Notes: generated by a model not told the origin, from the letters alone. Positions 42,089-52,004 are shown, counted from the first letter of the stretch. The stretch: 64,000 bases of DNA from Clostridia bacterium (GCA_017621875.1 JAGASE010000021.1:62001-126000); one strand, 5' to 3'. Program-made: numbers and translations.

Positions 42089-44878
42089 ATGTGCGAGAAT
42101 TGCAAGGATTACACAAAATCAGTTAATCTTCCGCAGACCGAGTTCCCTATGCGTGGAAATCTTCCGCAAAGAGAGCCGGAGACAATGAAGTATTGGGAGG
42201 AAATTGATTTATATAATAAGTTAAAGGAGAAGAATAAGGGCAAAACCCCTTTTATTCTGCATGACGGACCTCCTTATGCAAATGGTGACATTCATTTAGG
42301 TCACGCTCTTAATAAAATACTTAAGGATATTATTGTACGCTATAAAAGTCTGCAGGGCTTTTATGCACCGTATGTACCGGGCTGGGATACCCATGGTCTG
42401 CCGATTGAACAGCAGGCAATAAAAAAGCTCGGCATAAACCGTCATACGGCAGGACCTGTTAAGTTCAGACAGGCATGTCGTGAATTTGCGTGCTCTCATG
42501 TTGAAAATCAGAAGGAGCAGTTCAAGCGTCTGGGCGTTATCGGTGACTGGGACAATCCATATCTGACGCTCAAAAATGAATTTGTTGCAAAGCAGATTGA
42601 GGTTTTTGGCGAAATGGCTAAAAACGGCTTGATTTATAAGGGTTTAAAGCCTGTTTACTGGTGTCCGCACTGTGAAACGGCTCTTGCTGAGGCGGAGATT
42701 GAGTATGAGGAGGATAAGACAACCTCAATTTACGTAAAATTTGCGGTAAAGGACGATAAGGGTCTGTTTGAGGGTCTTGAAAACGTGTATTTCGTAATTT
42801 GGACAACAACGACATGGACACTGCCGGGAAACCTTGCTGTCTGCCTTAATCCTGACCTTGAATATTCTTTAGTTAAGTTTGAAAACGGTGAGATATATGT
42901 TCTTGCAACCGAGCTTATTGACGCGGTTGTTGCAGCTACAGGACTTGCCGGCAGCTATGAGGTTGTAAAGACCTTTATGGGACAGGAGCTTGAGCTGATG
43001 ACCTGTCAGCACCCGTTCCTCTCGCGTGATTCGCTTGTTATCGTGGGTGACCACGTTACGCTTGACGCCGGTACCGGCTGTGTTCATACAGCTCCGGGCT
43101 TTGGTGCTGATGACTATATTGTATGTAAGAAATATCCTCAGCTTGACATTGTTGTGCCGGTAGACGATAAGGGCTATCAGACAGAGGACGCAGGAGAATT
43201 TGCAGGACTTTACTACGAGGATTCTAATGAAAAAATACTTGACAACTTGAAGGCAAGCGGTGCACTTTTGGCTGCACAGGATATTGTCCATCAGTATCCG
43301 CATTGCTGGAGATGTAATCACCCAATTATATTCAGAGCTGCCGACCAGTGGTTCGCGTCAGTTGATGCATTAAAGGAGGACGCTGTTCGTGCTATCAGCG
43401 GAGTTAAGTGGATTCCCGAATGGGGTGAGGACAGAATTAAGTCAATGGTGGTTGACCGTAGTGACTGGTGTATTTCACGTCAGAGAACATGGGGTGTTCC
43501 GATTCCGATTTTCTACTGCAAGGATTGCGGAAAGGACATTATAAATGATCGGACTATTTCAGCTGTTGCAAAGCTGTTCCGCGAGGAAGGTCCGGATAAG
43601 TGGTGGGAGCTTGACGCTTCCGAGATAATTCCGGAGGGTCTTGTATGCAGCTGTGGCTGCAGCGAATTCACCAAGGAAAAGGATATAATGGACGTGTGGT
43701 TTGATTCCGGCTCGTCACATATTGCTGTCTGCGAGGAAAGAGATGACCTCGTATGGCCTGCAGATATCTACCTTGAGGGTAATGACCAGTACAGAGGCTG
43801 GTTCCAGTCGTCACTTCTGACCAGTATCGCGGTTAAAAAGCAGGCACCTTATAAGATTGTTATTACCCACGGCATGATTCAGGACGGCGAGGGCAGAAAG
43901 ATGTCCAAGTCCAAGGGTAACAGCATCAGTCCGCAGGAAATTGTGGATAAATTCGGTGCGGACGTTCTGCGTCTGTGGGTTGTATCCGCCGATTACAGAA
44001 CAGATATGAGAATGAGCCAGGATTCGTTAAAGCAGCTTTCTGAGGGCTACAGAAAAATCAGAAACACTGCAAGATATATCCTTTCAAATATCAATGACTT
44101 TGACCCTAACTGCGATATGGTCGCATACGCTGATATGCTTGAAATTGATAAGTGGGCACTTTTGAAGCTTAATGAGGTTGTTAAGAAGACAATAGCATCT
44201 TACGAAAAATATGAGTTCCATACACTATATTCTGCAATGCTGAACTTCTGCATTGTTGACATGAGTAACTTCTATCTTGATGTATTAAAATCGAGACTTT
44301 ATACCGAAAAGCCTGATTCGCATGAAAGACGTTCGGCACAGAGTGCGATGTATTTGATACTTGACGCAATGGTTAAGCTTTTGGCACCTGTTCTTGTGTA
44401 TACATCAGAGGAAATCTGGAAGTTTATGCCGCACACAAGCGGTGATGATGCGGTTAGCGTAATGCTTAACGAAATGCCTGAACCGAGAGACGAATACGAA
44501 AGCAGCGAGCTTGCGGAAAAGTGGGATAAGATTATTGCTGTAAGAAATGATGTAAACAAGGCACTTGAGCCTGCAAGAAATGAGAAAATCATCGGTAAGT
44601 CACTTGATGCAGAGGTAACTGTATATGCAGGCGGCGATATGTATGATTTCTTGAAGGCACAGGAGGCTGAGCTTGCAGAAATCTTTATCACCTCAAAGGC
44701 GTCTGTTGAGCCGGAGGAGAACGCAGAAGATGCAGCCGAGGGAGACGTCGTAAAGGTTAATGTTCGTGCAAGCGAGCATGAAAAATGCGGCAGATGCTGG
44801 GTTCATTCCGAAACCGTCGGTACAATCGAGGGATTTGACGGAATTTGTGCAGACTGCGTAAGAAAGCTTACAAAATAA
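42089..44878 (+). CDS. ileS: Isoleucyl-tRNA synthetase
   Basis: 929 residues, typical of bacterial type 1 IleRS. HIGH motif in PPYANGDIHLGH, CP1 editing domain (TTTTWTLPGNLA, THGLP before it, HTAPGFGADDY), KMSKS at 604-608, and the C-terminal zinc domain with CGRCWVH and CADC. Charges tRNA-Ile. The absence of a T-box upstream is notable. Confidence 0.97.
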   Translation: MCENCKDYTKSVNLPQTEFPMRGNLPQREPETMKYWEEIDLYNKLKEKNKGKTPFILHDGPPYANGDIHLGHALNKILKDIIVRYKSLQGFYAPYVPGWDTHGLPIEQQAIKKLGINRHTAGPVKFRQACREFACSHVENQKEQFKRLGVIGDWDNPYLTLKNEFVAKQIEVFGEMAKNGLIYKGLKPVYWCPHCETALAEAEIEYEEDKTTSIYVKFAVKDDKGLFEGLENVYFVIWTTTTWTLPGNLAVCLNPDLEYSLVKFENGEIYVLATELIDAVVAATGLAGSYEVVKTFMGQELELMTCQHPFLSRDSLVIVGDHVTLDAGTGCVHTAPGFGADDYIVCKKYPQLDIVVPVDDKGYQTEDAGEFAGLYYEDSNEKILDNLKASGALLAAQDIVHQYPHCWRCNHPIIFRAADQWFASVDALKEDAVRAISGVKWIPEWGEDRIKSMVVDRSDWCISRQRTWGVPIPIFYCKDCGKDIINDRTISAVAKLFREEGPDKWWELDASEIIPEGLVCSCGCSEFTKEKDIMDVWFDSGSSHIAVCEERDDLVWPADIYLEGNDQYRGWFQSSLLTSIAVKKQAPYKIVITHGMIQDGEGRKMSKSKGNSISPQEIVDKFGADVLRLWVVSADYRTDMRMSQDSLKQLSEGYRKIRNTARYILSNINDFDPNCDMVAYADMLEIDKWALLKLNEVVKKTIASYEKYEFHTLYSAMLNFCIVDMSNFYLDVLKSRLYTEKPDSHERRSAQSAMYLILDAMVKLLAPVLVYTSEEIWKFMPHTSGDDAVSVMLNEMPEPRDEYESSELAEKWDKIIAVRNDVNKALEPARNEKIIGKSLDAEVTVYAGGDMYDFLKAQEAELAEIFITSKASVEPEENAEDAAEGDVVKVNVRASEHEKCGRCWVHSETVGTIEGFDGICADCVRKLTK

Positions 44879-44894
44879 ATTCCAAAAATTAAGA

Positions 44895-44939
44895 GCTATA
44901 TCAATTCGACTTCAAAATCGTTTTGATATAGCCCTTTTT
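44895..44939 (+). terminator. Rho-independent terminator after ileS
   Basis: GCTATATCAA (44895-44904) pairs with TTGATATAGC (44923-44932), followed by CC and five T. Confidence 0.88.
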
Positions 44940-44961
44940 GCAGCGACAAAAGAGGTGCAAT

Positions 44962-45870
44962 ATGAAACCAAAAATAATTTCCTTTGGAGAGATAATCTGG
45001 GATGTGTATGAATCGGAAAGTCTTATCGGCGGAGCAGGGCTTAATTTTGCCGCTCACTGCTTGCGATGCGGTGCTGACAGCTTTCTTTTTTCCGCTGTTG
45101 GCAGGGACGAGCTGGGCATAAAGGCGGAGAGTATTATATCGGATTTTAACGTTGACCGCCGCTTTATAAAAAGCTCGGATAAAACAACGGGAAAGTGTAT
45201 CGTAAAGCTTGACGAAAAGGGCGTACCTGATTTTAATGTTCTTGACGACACTGCATTTGACAATATAACTGTGAGTGATGCGGACATTTGCGAGGTAAAC
45301 AAAATCGGATTTGATGCACTGTACTTCGGAACGCTGATTCAAAGAAGTCCCGTATCACGCAGTACATTAAAAGAGCTGTGCAAAAGGTGCAGCTTTAAAG
45401 AAATTGTCTGCGATGTGAATTTGCGTAAAAACTGCTATGATGCCGATTCCGCAAAATTCTGTCTGGAAAATGCGACCATACTGAAAATAAGCCAAGAGGA
45501 GGAGCCGCTATTGCGAGAGCTGAAGCTTTATTTTGCAAACTCTGATTCTCCTGAAAAGCTTGCCGCGGCAATCTCCGGCAGATATCCGCAGATTAAGTAT
45601 ATAATTTTCACACTGGGCGAAAACGGCTCGTTTGTATATTGTGCCAAAAGCAAGAAAGATTTTCAGGTTGCGGCAAAGAGAGTTGCGGTAGCGTCAACAG
45701 TCGGTGCGGGAGACAGCTTTATTGCCGCATGGATTACGGCATACCTGTCGGGCGTATCTATCGAAGAATCAACAAAGCTTGCTTCTGAGCTTAGCGGCTT
45801 TGTGGTATCAAGGGCAGAGGCAATACCTGATTATACTATGACTGGAGGCGTTTTAAATGAAAAAATATGA
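44962..45870 (+). CDS. PfkB-family carbohydrate kinase
   Basis: 302 residues in the ribokinase fold: GGAGLNFAAHC (substrate Gly-Gly), SAVGRDELG and the catalytic anion hole STVGAGDSFIAAWI. Resembles fructokinases, but the substrate is not fixed by the sequence. ATG 44962 follows AAGAGGTG. It overlaps the next gene by 14 nt, so the two are co-translated. Confidence 0.88.
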   Translation: MKPKIISFGEIIWDVYESESLIGGAGLNFAAHCLRCGADSFLFSAVGRDELGIKAESIISDFNVDRRFIKSSDKTTGKCIVKLDEKGVPDFNVLDDTAFDNITVSDADICEVNKIGFDALYFGTLIQRSPVSRSTLKELCKRCSFKEIVCDVNLRKNCYDADSAKFCLENATILKISQEEEPLLRELKLYFANSDSPEKLAAAISGRYPQIKYIIFTLGENGSFVYCAKSKKDFQVAAKRVAVASTVGAGDSFIAAWITAYLSGVSIEESTKLASELSGFVVSRAEAIPDYTMTGGVLNEKI

Positions 45871-46675
45871 TATGCATGTGCATTCAAAAAATTCGCATGA
45901 CGGTAAAAACAGTGTGGAGGAGCTTGCCGAAGCTGCTCTTGAAAACGGAGTTTCGGCATTTGCGGTTACCGACCACTGTGACATACAGTTTTTTATCGAA
46001 AGAGCTGTTCCTGCCTGCACTAAGGCATCGGTAGATGAAGCCGGGGCGGCAGCGGAAAAATATAAAGGAAAGGTTGAAATTCTAAAGGGCGTTGAGCTGG
46101 GAGAGGCATTCTGGGACGAAGCACGAACAAAAGAGATTTTAAGCAGCAATGATTTTGACGTGATTATAGGCTCGGTACACTCTGTCCGATACAAAACCTA
46201 CACTGACCCTTACTCAACCATAGACTTTTCAAAAATGCCCAAGGAGGAGCTTGACGCATACATGAACAGATATTTCGACGATGTTCTGGAAATGCTCGAA
46301 AAAGTCCCATGCGATATAATGGCACATCTCACATGCCCGCTCAGGTACATAAACGGAAAATATAAATTGGGCGTGGATTCAAGAAAATATGAGGATAAAA
46401 TTTGCAGGATACTCAAGGTTATTATAGAAAAGTCAATCTCGATGGAAATAAATACATCGGGAGTCGGAACCGGATACGGAGAATTTATGCCCGATGAATG
46501 GATAATCGGCAAATTCGCCGAGCTGGGAGGATATCTTGTAACTCTCGGTTCTGATGCACACACGGCAGCAAATGTAGGCAAGGACATTGATGCGGCAATA
46601 GAGCTTTTGAAAAAATACGGATTTAAAAGCTATTATTATTACAGTAACAGAAAAAATATAGAGTGCAGAATATGA
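45857..46675 (+). CDS. PHP-domain histidinol-phosphatase family phosphoesterase
   Basis: 272 residues. Metal ligands in DMHVHSKNSHDG, VTDHCD, GVELGE, IGSVHSV, MAHLTCPLRY and GSDAHTA fit the HisJ/HisK-type histidinol phosphatase, length about 260-280. No other his gene is nearby. GGAGG sits 9 nt before the ATG inside the upstream gene. With a PfkB kinase just before it, a different phosphosugar or polyol phosphate is possible. Confidence 0.85.
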   Translation: MKKYDMHVHSKNSHDGKNSVEELAEAALENGVSAFAVTDHCDIQFFIERAVPACTKASVDEAGAAAEKYKGKVEILKGVELGEAFWDEARTKEILSSNDFDVIIGSVHSVRYKTYTDPYSTIDFSKMPKEELDAYMNRYFDDVLEMLEKVPCDIMAHLTCPLRYINGKYKLGVDSRKYEDKICRILKVIIEKSISMEINTSGVGTGYGEFMPDEWIIGKFAELGGYLVTLGSDAHTAANVGKDIDAAIELLKKYGFKSYYYYSNRKNIECRI

Positions 46676-46738
46676 AGGGAAAAAAGCGACGGATATATGA
46701 TAATTTTTGACAGAAGGTGCAATTATTAATTTTTTTTT

Positions 46739-46767
46739 AAGAAAAGGCTGAAAAGCCTTTTCTTTTT
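46739..46767 (+). terminator. Rho-independent terminator before lspA
   Basis: GAAAAGGCT (46741-46749) pairs with AGCCTTTTC (46754-46762), then five T. Confidence 0.88.
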
Positions 46768-46777
46768 ATTTCATTTG

Positions 46778-46786
46778 TGGTACAAT
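46778..46786 (+). promoter_or_regulatory. Extended -10 promoter of the lspA operon
   Basis: TG-G-TACAAT at 46778-46786 is an extended -10 element; no good -35 box at the normal spacing. Confidence 0.5.
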
Positions 46787-46817
46787 AATATATAAATTTA
46801 TATGTTGGAGTGTTTAA

Positions 46818-47279
46818 ATGTTAGTTTGGATAATTATTGCAGCGGCGGTTGTGGGTATTGACCAACTTGCAAAGGTGCTTGTGGCGGCAAATTTGAGCGC
46901 TACGGATTGTATTCATGTGATTCCCGGACTGTTTGATTTTGTGTATGTAAAAAATACAGGTGCGGCGTTTAGTATTCTTTCGGATAATACAGCACTTTTA
47001 GGCGTTATTTCGGTGTTTTTCTGCATAGGCGTTATTGTGTACTGGTACATGATGAAGCCGAAGCATAAGCTTTTACGCCTTTCAGTTACTTTGCTTTTTG
47101 CAGGAGCTTTGGGCAATGCGATTGACCGAATTTTCCGCGGCTTTGTTGTGGACTTTATTTCTACGGCGTTTATGACATTTCCCGTATTCAACATTGCGGA
47201 TATTGCAATTACGGTTGGTGCAGCGTTATTAATTATATACCTTTTATTTTTTGATAAGAGCGAGGATAAATCCGAATAA
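46818..47279 (+). CDS. lspA: Lipoprotein signal peptidase
   Basis: 153 residues with four transmembrane helices. Catalytic aspartates are Asp112 in FVVDFI and Asp128 in FNIADIA; GALGNAIDRI and KNTGAAF are the other family blocks. Cleaves prolipoprotein signal peptides after lipidation. First gene of a lspA-rluD-ddl-murI run. Confidence 0.95.
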   Translation: MLVWIIIAAAVVGIDQLAKVLVAANLSATDCIHVIPGLFDFVYVKNTGAAFSILSDNTALLGVISVFFCIGVIVYWYMMKPKHKLLRLSVTLLFAGALGNAIDRIFRGFVVDFISTAFMTFPVFNIADIAITVGAALLIIYLLFFDKSEDKSE

Positions 47280-47328
47280 TTTCAGGCTAAACGGATAAAA
47301 GTTTGTAAGATGGAGCGGCAAGGATAAG

Positions 47329-48249
47329 ATGAGAACGATAACACTTCATGTATTAAATCCGAATAATTTGCGTATTGATAAATATATCAGTGAAAATGCG
47401 GAGGAAATTTCCCGAAGCTATGCAGCCGATTTGTGCGGCACCGGTAAGGTTATCGTATCGGGAAGAGCCGCGGATAAAAAGTATAAGCCGGCAGACGGAG
47501 AGGTTATTGAAATTGAGCTGCCGGAGCCGGAGAGTCTTGATTTGACTGCGGAAAATATTCCGCTTGACATTGTTTATGAGGACGATGACGTTATTGTAGT
47601 GAACAAGCCGCAGGGAATGGTGGTACATCCGGCGGCAGGGAATACCCACGGTACGCTTGTCAACGCACTTTTGTACCACTGCGGCGAGAATTTATCTGCG
47701 ATAAACGGTGTTATAAGACCGGGAATTGTGCATAGAATTGATAAGGATACGGCAGGACTTTTGATTGTCGCAAAGAATAATGACGCTCATCTGGCACTTT
47801 CTGAGCAGCTGAAGGAGCGTAAGGCGTCGCGGAGATATTATGCACTTGTAAACGGAAGAATTTCAGAGGACGGGACGGTAAATAAGCCTATTGCCCGTCA
47901 TCCCAAGGACCGCAAAAAAATGGCGGTTGTCAAAGGCGGAAGAGAAGCCGTTACGCATTACCGCGTGCTTGAAAATTTGGGCGGCTACACTCTGCTTGAG
48001 TGTATACTTGAAACGGGAAGAACGCATCAGATAAGGGTGCATATGGCGTCCTTGGGGCATAGCCTTGTAGGGGACAGAGCCTATGGGATAGCGAAGGAAA
48101 AAATTAAAACCGAAGGTCAACTGCTTTTTGCAAAGACGATAGGCTTTAATCACCCGAAAACGGGCGAATATATGGAATTTACGGCAGATTTGCCTGATTA
48201 TTTTGAGAAAATATTAAATAAACTTAGGGGGAGTGATTACCGTGCTTGA
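47329..48249 (+). CDS. rluD: RluD-family 23S rRNA pseudouridine synthase
   Basis: 306 residues: N-terminal S4 domain (RIDKYISENAEEISRSYAADL), then the RsuA/RluA catalytic domain with HRIDKDTAGLLIVAK (catalytic Asp in the HRLDxxTSG motif) and LETGRTHQIRVHM. Members modify U1911/1915/1917 of 23S rRNA; that this one is RluD itself is inferred from the usual lspA neighbour. Confidence 0.92.
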   Translation: MRTITLHVLNPNNLRIDKYISENAEEISRSYAADLCGTGKVIVSGRAADKKYKPADGEVIEIELPEPESLDLTAENIPLDIVYEDDDVIVVNKPQGMVVHPAAGNTHGTLVNALLYHCGENLSAINGVIRPGIVHRIDKDTAGLLIVAKNNDAHLALSEQLKERKASRRYYALVNGRISEDGTVNKPIARHPKDRKKMAVVKGGREAVTHYRVLENLGGYTLLECILETGRTHQIRVHMASLGHSLVGDRAYGIAKEKIKTEGQLLFAKTIGFNHPKTGEYMEFTADLPDYFEKILNKLRGSDYRA

Positions 48250-49309
48250 AAAAATAAGAGTGTGTGTGATATTCGGAGGACAGTCGCCGGAGCATGAGAT
48301 TTCGAGAAAATCCGTGACCTCGGTTCTTAACAATCTGGATAAAAATAAATATGATATTGACGTGATTGGTATTACAAAAAAAGGCGAATGGTATCTGTAT
48401 ACCGGGGATACTGCCAATATTGAGGGCGGCGAATGGGAAACCGATACTGCAAACAAGAAAAAAGCGATTCTTTCACCCGATGCAAGTCAAAAGGCAGTCA
48501 TTGTTTTTGAAAATGACGGAATTTTTGAGATTCATCCCGATATTGTCTTCCCGGTGCTTCATGGCGAATACGGCGAGGACGGCACTATTCAGGGACTTTT
48601 GGAGCTTGCGAATTTGAAGTATGTCGGAATGGGCGTTTTAGGTTCGGCAAATGGCATGGATAAGGCATATACAAAGATAGTGCTTGACGCAGCAGGTATT
48701 CCGCAGGCGGACTGGGTTGTTGTAAGGACATGCGAGGGACAGGAAAAATACATATCCGAAATTGAGGCAAAGCTTGGTTATCCGTGCTTTGTAAAGCCAT
48801 GTAATACCGGCTCATCGGTAGGCGTGGGAAAGGCACATAACCGCGATGAATTAATCGCCGCACTTTGCGAGGCTGCAAAATTTGACAGAAAAATTTTGGT
48901 TGAGGAAAATATAGACGGCCGCGAGGTAGAATGTGCCGTTCTCGGAAACAGCGACCCGAAGGCTGCGACTGTCGGAGAAATTGTTCCTGCTGTTGAGTTT
49001 TATGATTTCGACGCAAAATATAACGATAATTCCACAATTTTGAATATACCAGCTGATTTGCCGAAGGATATATATGAAAAAATCCGTGAATATGCGGTGA
49101 TGGCATTTAAGGCGATTGACGGAATGGGACTTTCGCGTGTAGACTTTTTTGTCAGAAACAGCGATAATGCTATCATTCTTAATGAAATCAACACAATGCC
49201 GGGATTTACAAACATCAGCATGTATCCGAAGCTGTGGAACGCAGCAGGTGTAGGATATTCGGAGCTTTTGGATAGGCTGATAGAATTGGGACTCGAAAGG
49301 GTAAAATAA
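48242..49309 (+). CDS. ddl: D-alanine--D-alanine ligase
   Basis: 355 residues in the ATP-grasp fold. GGQSPEHEIS, HGEYGEDGTIQG, KPCNTGSSVGV, EIVPAVEFYDFDAKY and LNEINTMPGFTNISMYPKLW are all conserved. The GTG at 48242 follows GGGGGAG by 9 nt; a GTG three codons earlier overlaps the binding site. Overlaps rluD by 8 nt and shares its stop A with the murI ATG. Confidence 0.95.
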   Translation: MLEKIRVCVIFGGQSPEHEISRKSVTSVLNNLDKNKYDIDVIGITKKGEWYLYTGDTANIEGGEWETDTANKKKAILSPDASQKAVIVFENDGIFEIHPDIVFPVLHGEYGEDGTIQGLLELANLKYVGMGVLGSANGMDKAYTKIVLDAAGIPQADWVVVRTCEGQEKYISEIEAKLGYPCFVKPCNTGSSVGVGKAHNRDELIAALCEAAKFDRKILVEENIDGREVECAVLGNSDPKAATVGEIVPAVEFYDFDAKYNDNSTILNIPADLPKDIYEKIREYAVMAFKAIDGMGLSRVDFFVRNSDNAIILNEINTMPGFTNISMYPKLWNAAGVGYSELLDRLIELGLERVK

Positions 49310-50118
49310 TGGATAACAGAAGTATCGGAGTTTTTGATTCGGGGCTTGGCGGACTTACTGCAGTAAAGCAGATTATGCAGGAGCTGCCGGAGGAGAATAT
49401 AGTTTATTTCGGCGACACAGGGCGTGTTCCTTACGGCACACGCTCGCGTGAAACTATAATCAAATATTCTAAAAATGATGTGAATTTTCTTTTGTCGGAG
49501 AACGTAAAGGTAATTGTAATTGCCTGCGGAACGGTAAGCTCGGTGGCAATTTCTGCACTCAAGGAGGAGTATGACGTTCCTATTATCGGCGTTGTGGAGG
49601 CAACCGCTGCGGCGGCACTTTCTGCTTCAAAAAACGGAAAAATCGGCATAATCGGCACGCCGGGAACGATTAAGAGCGGCTCGTATGAGCGGCTTTTGAA
49701 GGAGAAAAAACCACAAATAAAAACCTTTGCAAGGGCTTGCCCGTTATATGTGCCGCTGGTGGAAAACGGTCATTTTGAAACAAAGGTTTCGGAGCTTGTA
49801 ACCGAGGAATATCTTGAGGAAATAAGGGAAAAGGGCGTGGATACGCTGATACTCGGCTGCACGCACTATCCGCTTTTGAAAAAAACGATTGCACGATATA
49901 TGGGCGATGAAGTCACTCTTATAGACGCAGGTGCGGAGGTCGCAAGGGCATTAAAAGCGTATCTTGATGAAAACGGCTTGCACTCTGCAAAGCGTGACAA
50001 GCAGCAATATCGGTATTTTGTCAGCGATAATGTAGACGGCTTTGAAAATTTGGGCGGATTATTTTTGGAAAAGAAAATTGACGGTCAGGTGGAGAAAATT
50101 GACATTGAAAAATACTAA
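49309..50118 (+). CDS. murI: Glutamate racemase
   Basis: 269 residues supplying D-glutamate. The two catalytic cysteines are Cys73 (VIACGTVSS) and Cys184 (LGCTHYPLL), spaced as in Bacillus RacE. The first one is usually in an ACNT motif; here Gly replaces the Asn. FDSGLGGLTAV and DTGRVPYGTRS are normal. It overlaps ddl by 1 nt. Confidence 0.94.
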   Translation: MDNRSIGVFDSGLGGLTAVKQIMQELPEENIVYFGDTGRVPYGTRSRETIIKYSKNDVNFLLSENVKVIVIACGTVSSVAISALKEEYDVPIIGVVEATAAAALSASKNGKIGIIGTPGTIKSGSYERLLKEKKPQIKTFARACPLYVPLVENGHFETKVSELVTEEYLEEIREKGVDTLILGCTHYPLLKKTIARYMGDEVTLIDAGAEVARALKAYLDENGLHSAKRDKQQYRYFVSDNVDGFENLGGLFLEKKIDGQVEKIDIEKY

Positions 50119-50533
50119 GGAAAATGCTACAATAGCTATGGTAAGCACACAGCGTGCAAATGGAGAAGAAAACAAAATCGAATTTACCACAAGAGGCGGA
50201 TTTTATTTTCGTGACGGGAATTTTTACATAACCTATCAGGAGCACAGTGATATAGGAATGGGAGATTCCAGAGTGATTTTGAAAATCGGACAGGACTGCG
50301 TAACAATGCGTAGAATGGGCGATTTTCAGACGGTTATGGTTTATAAAAAAGGGGAAGTTACAGACTTTATTTACCGAGTGCCGTTCGGCGAGCTGAGCTT
50401 TAAAATTGACACTAAGGACATTAAAAGCACTCTTGGCGAGGACGGCGGAAGGCTGACCTTTTCATACCTGTTAATAGCGGCAGGCGACGCAACACAGAAT
50501 GAAGTCAGCTTAACGGTCAGAAAAGAAGACTGA
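50105..50533 (+). CDS. DUF1934 domain protein
   Basis: 142 residues from TTG 50105, with GGAG 10 nt upstream inside murI; the frame overlaps murI by 14 nt. FTTRGGFYFRDGNFYITYQEH, then the RMG-D-x-x-T block, VPFGELSFKIDTKDI and SYLLIAAGD match the DUF1934 (YwiB) beta-barrel family, lipocalin-like in predicted fold. In Firmicutes it often sits near argS or murI. Function unknown. ATG 50138 is a less likely start. Confidence 0.8.
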   Translation: MKNTKENATIAMVSTQRANGEENKIEFTTRGGFYFRDGNFYITYQEHSDIGMGDSRVILKIGQDCVTMRRMGDFQTVMVYKKGEVTDFIYRVPFGELSFKIDTKDIKSTLGEDGGRLTFSYLLIAAGDATQNEVSLTVRKED

Positions 50534-50573
50534 AGCAGAGCTTCGGCTTATGAAGGGAGTAACGGGATAAATT

Positions 50574-52001
50574 ATGAGAAAGAACAGGCTATTATCTTTA
50601 TTTTTGGCAGGTCTTGTGCTTTCAGCTCAAGCGGTATTTGCCGAAACCGAAAGCGAAGAATATGAAAAATTTGAAAGAATTTCAAGCTATGCGGCGAATT
50701 TGTACATAGACGAAAATGTAACTACCGAAACGATTATGGAGGAAGCGTTAAGGATTGTAATGAAGGACAAGCCGGAGCTTATGAACGAGCTTATAAAGGC
50801 GGGTTTTCAGAGCCTTGACGAATATACCGAATTTTACACAAAAGAGGAATATGAGCTTTTTGAAAAGAATTTAAACCATATTGTTTACGGAATCGGCGTA
50901 ATAATTCAGCAGCTTGACGATTACGTTACCGTAATGAGCTGTACCGAGGGCGGCGGAGCTGCTGCAGCGGGAGTTCAGTCGGGAGATAAGATTGCAAAGG
51001 TAGACGGCGTGGACGTTAAAGGTCAGAGCGTGGACAAGGTGCAGGACTTGGTTGTAGGCGAGCTTGGCACAGAGGTTACAATCACCTTCCTTCGCGGCGA
51101 GCAGGAGTTTGAACGCACAATTACACGTCAGGAGGTAAAGGGTACAACGGTAGCCGGAGAAATCCTTGAAGGAAATATCGGCTATATTGCGATTGTGAAT
51201 TTTGCATCAGAAACGGCAAATGAGTTTGTCAAGGTGCTTGAGGAGTTTGACGCATCGGGAGTTACCGATATAATTCTTGATTTACGTGATAACCCCGGAG
51301 GATATTTGGGGGCTGCGGTTGATATCGCGTCGGTGACTGTGCCGGAGGGAGTTATCGTGGATACGGTTTACCGTGACGAGAGAAATAATAGTACAGCGTA
51401 TTCGTATCTGAAAGAGCCGAAGTACAAATTTGCGGTTTTAATAAACGAGAATACGGCGTCTGCAGCCGAGGTGCTGGCAAGTGCCATTGGCGACAGCGGA
51501 ATCGGAATATTGGTAGGTGACAGGAGCTACGGCAAGGGCGTAATTCAGCAGATGTTTGAAATATGGGACGGCTGTGCGTTTAAGGTTACAACCGGCAGAT
51601 ACTTCACCCGTAACGGATATGATATAAACGGAAATGGAATTGAGCCGAACGAGTATGTTGATAATACGACGAAGCGGATTGATATAACAAAGTATTCGAC
51701 CTTTGATTATCAAACCAAGCCGAGCGTGGGCGAAACCTCGCCGAATGTGCTTGCGGCAAAGGAACGATTGAAGATTTTGGGTTATTATACAGGAAGTGTA
51801 AATGACAATTTTGATGAAGCCTTCCGGGAGGCTGTTACAGCTTTTCAGGCGACAAACGGACTTTTCCCGTATGGCGTGCTGGACGTTTCAACCCAGGCAA
51901 CGATGGAGAATGTGTTCTATAAATTAGAGGAGCTTGTGGATAATCAACTGTTTTATGCGTATGAATATTTTGGCGGAAACAGGGCGGATTTGATGGAATA
52001 A
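50574..52001 (+). CDS. S41 C-terminal processing peptidase with PDZ and peptidoglycan-binding domains
   Basis: 475 residues. Signal peptide (LLSLFLAGLVLSAQAVFA), a PDZ domain at about 110-190 (GAAAAGVQSGDKIAKVDGV), S41 core with Ser296 (NENTASAAEV) and Lys321 (SYGKGV), spaced 25 as in other CTPs, and a C-terminal peptidoglycan-binding domain (AKERLKILGYYTGSVNDNFD). Probable extracellular processing protease held at the wall. Last gene of the envelope operon. Confidence 0.93.
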   Translation: MRKNRLLSLFLAGLVLSAQAVFAETESEEYEKFERISSYAANLYIDENVTTETIMEEALRIVMKDKPELMNELIKAGFQSLDEYTEFYTKEEYELFEKNLNHIVYGIGVIIQQLDDYVTVMSCTEGGGAAAAGVQSGDKIAKVDGVDVKGQSVDKVQDLVVGELGTEVTITFLRGEQEFERTITRQEVKGTTVAGEILEGNIGYIAIVNFASETANEFVKVLEEFDASGVTDIILDLRDNPGGYLGAAVDIASVTVPEGVIVDTVYRDERNNSTAYSYLKEPKYKFAVLINENTASAAEVLASAIGDSGIGILVGDRSYGKGVIQQMFEIWDGCAFKVTTGRYFTRNGYDINGNGIEPNEYVDNTTKRIDITKYSTFDYQTKPSVGETSPNVLAAKERLKILGYYTGSVNDNFDEAFREAVTAFQATNGLFPYGVLDVSTQATMENVFYKLEELVDNQLFYAYEYFGGNRADLME

Positions 52002-52004
52002 AAA

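Noticed and set aside
50042-50104. Longer N terminus for the DUF1934 protein
   Set aside because: The extra codons lie inside murI, are rich in Trp/Arg and Lys, and the family starts near the TTG at 50105.
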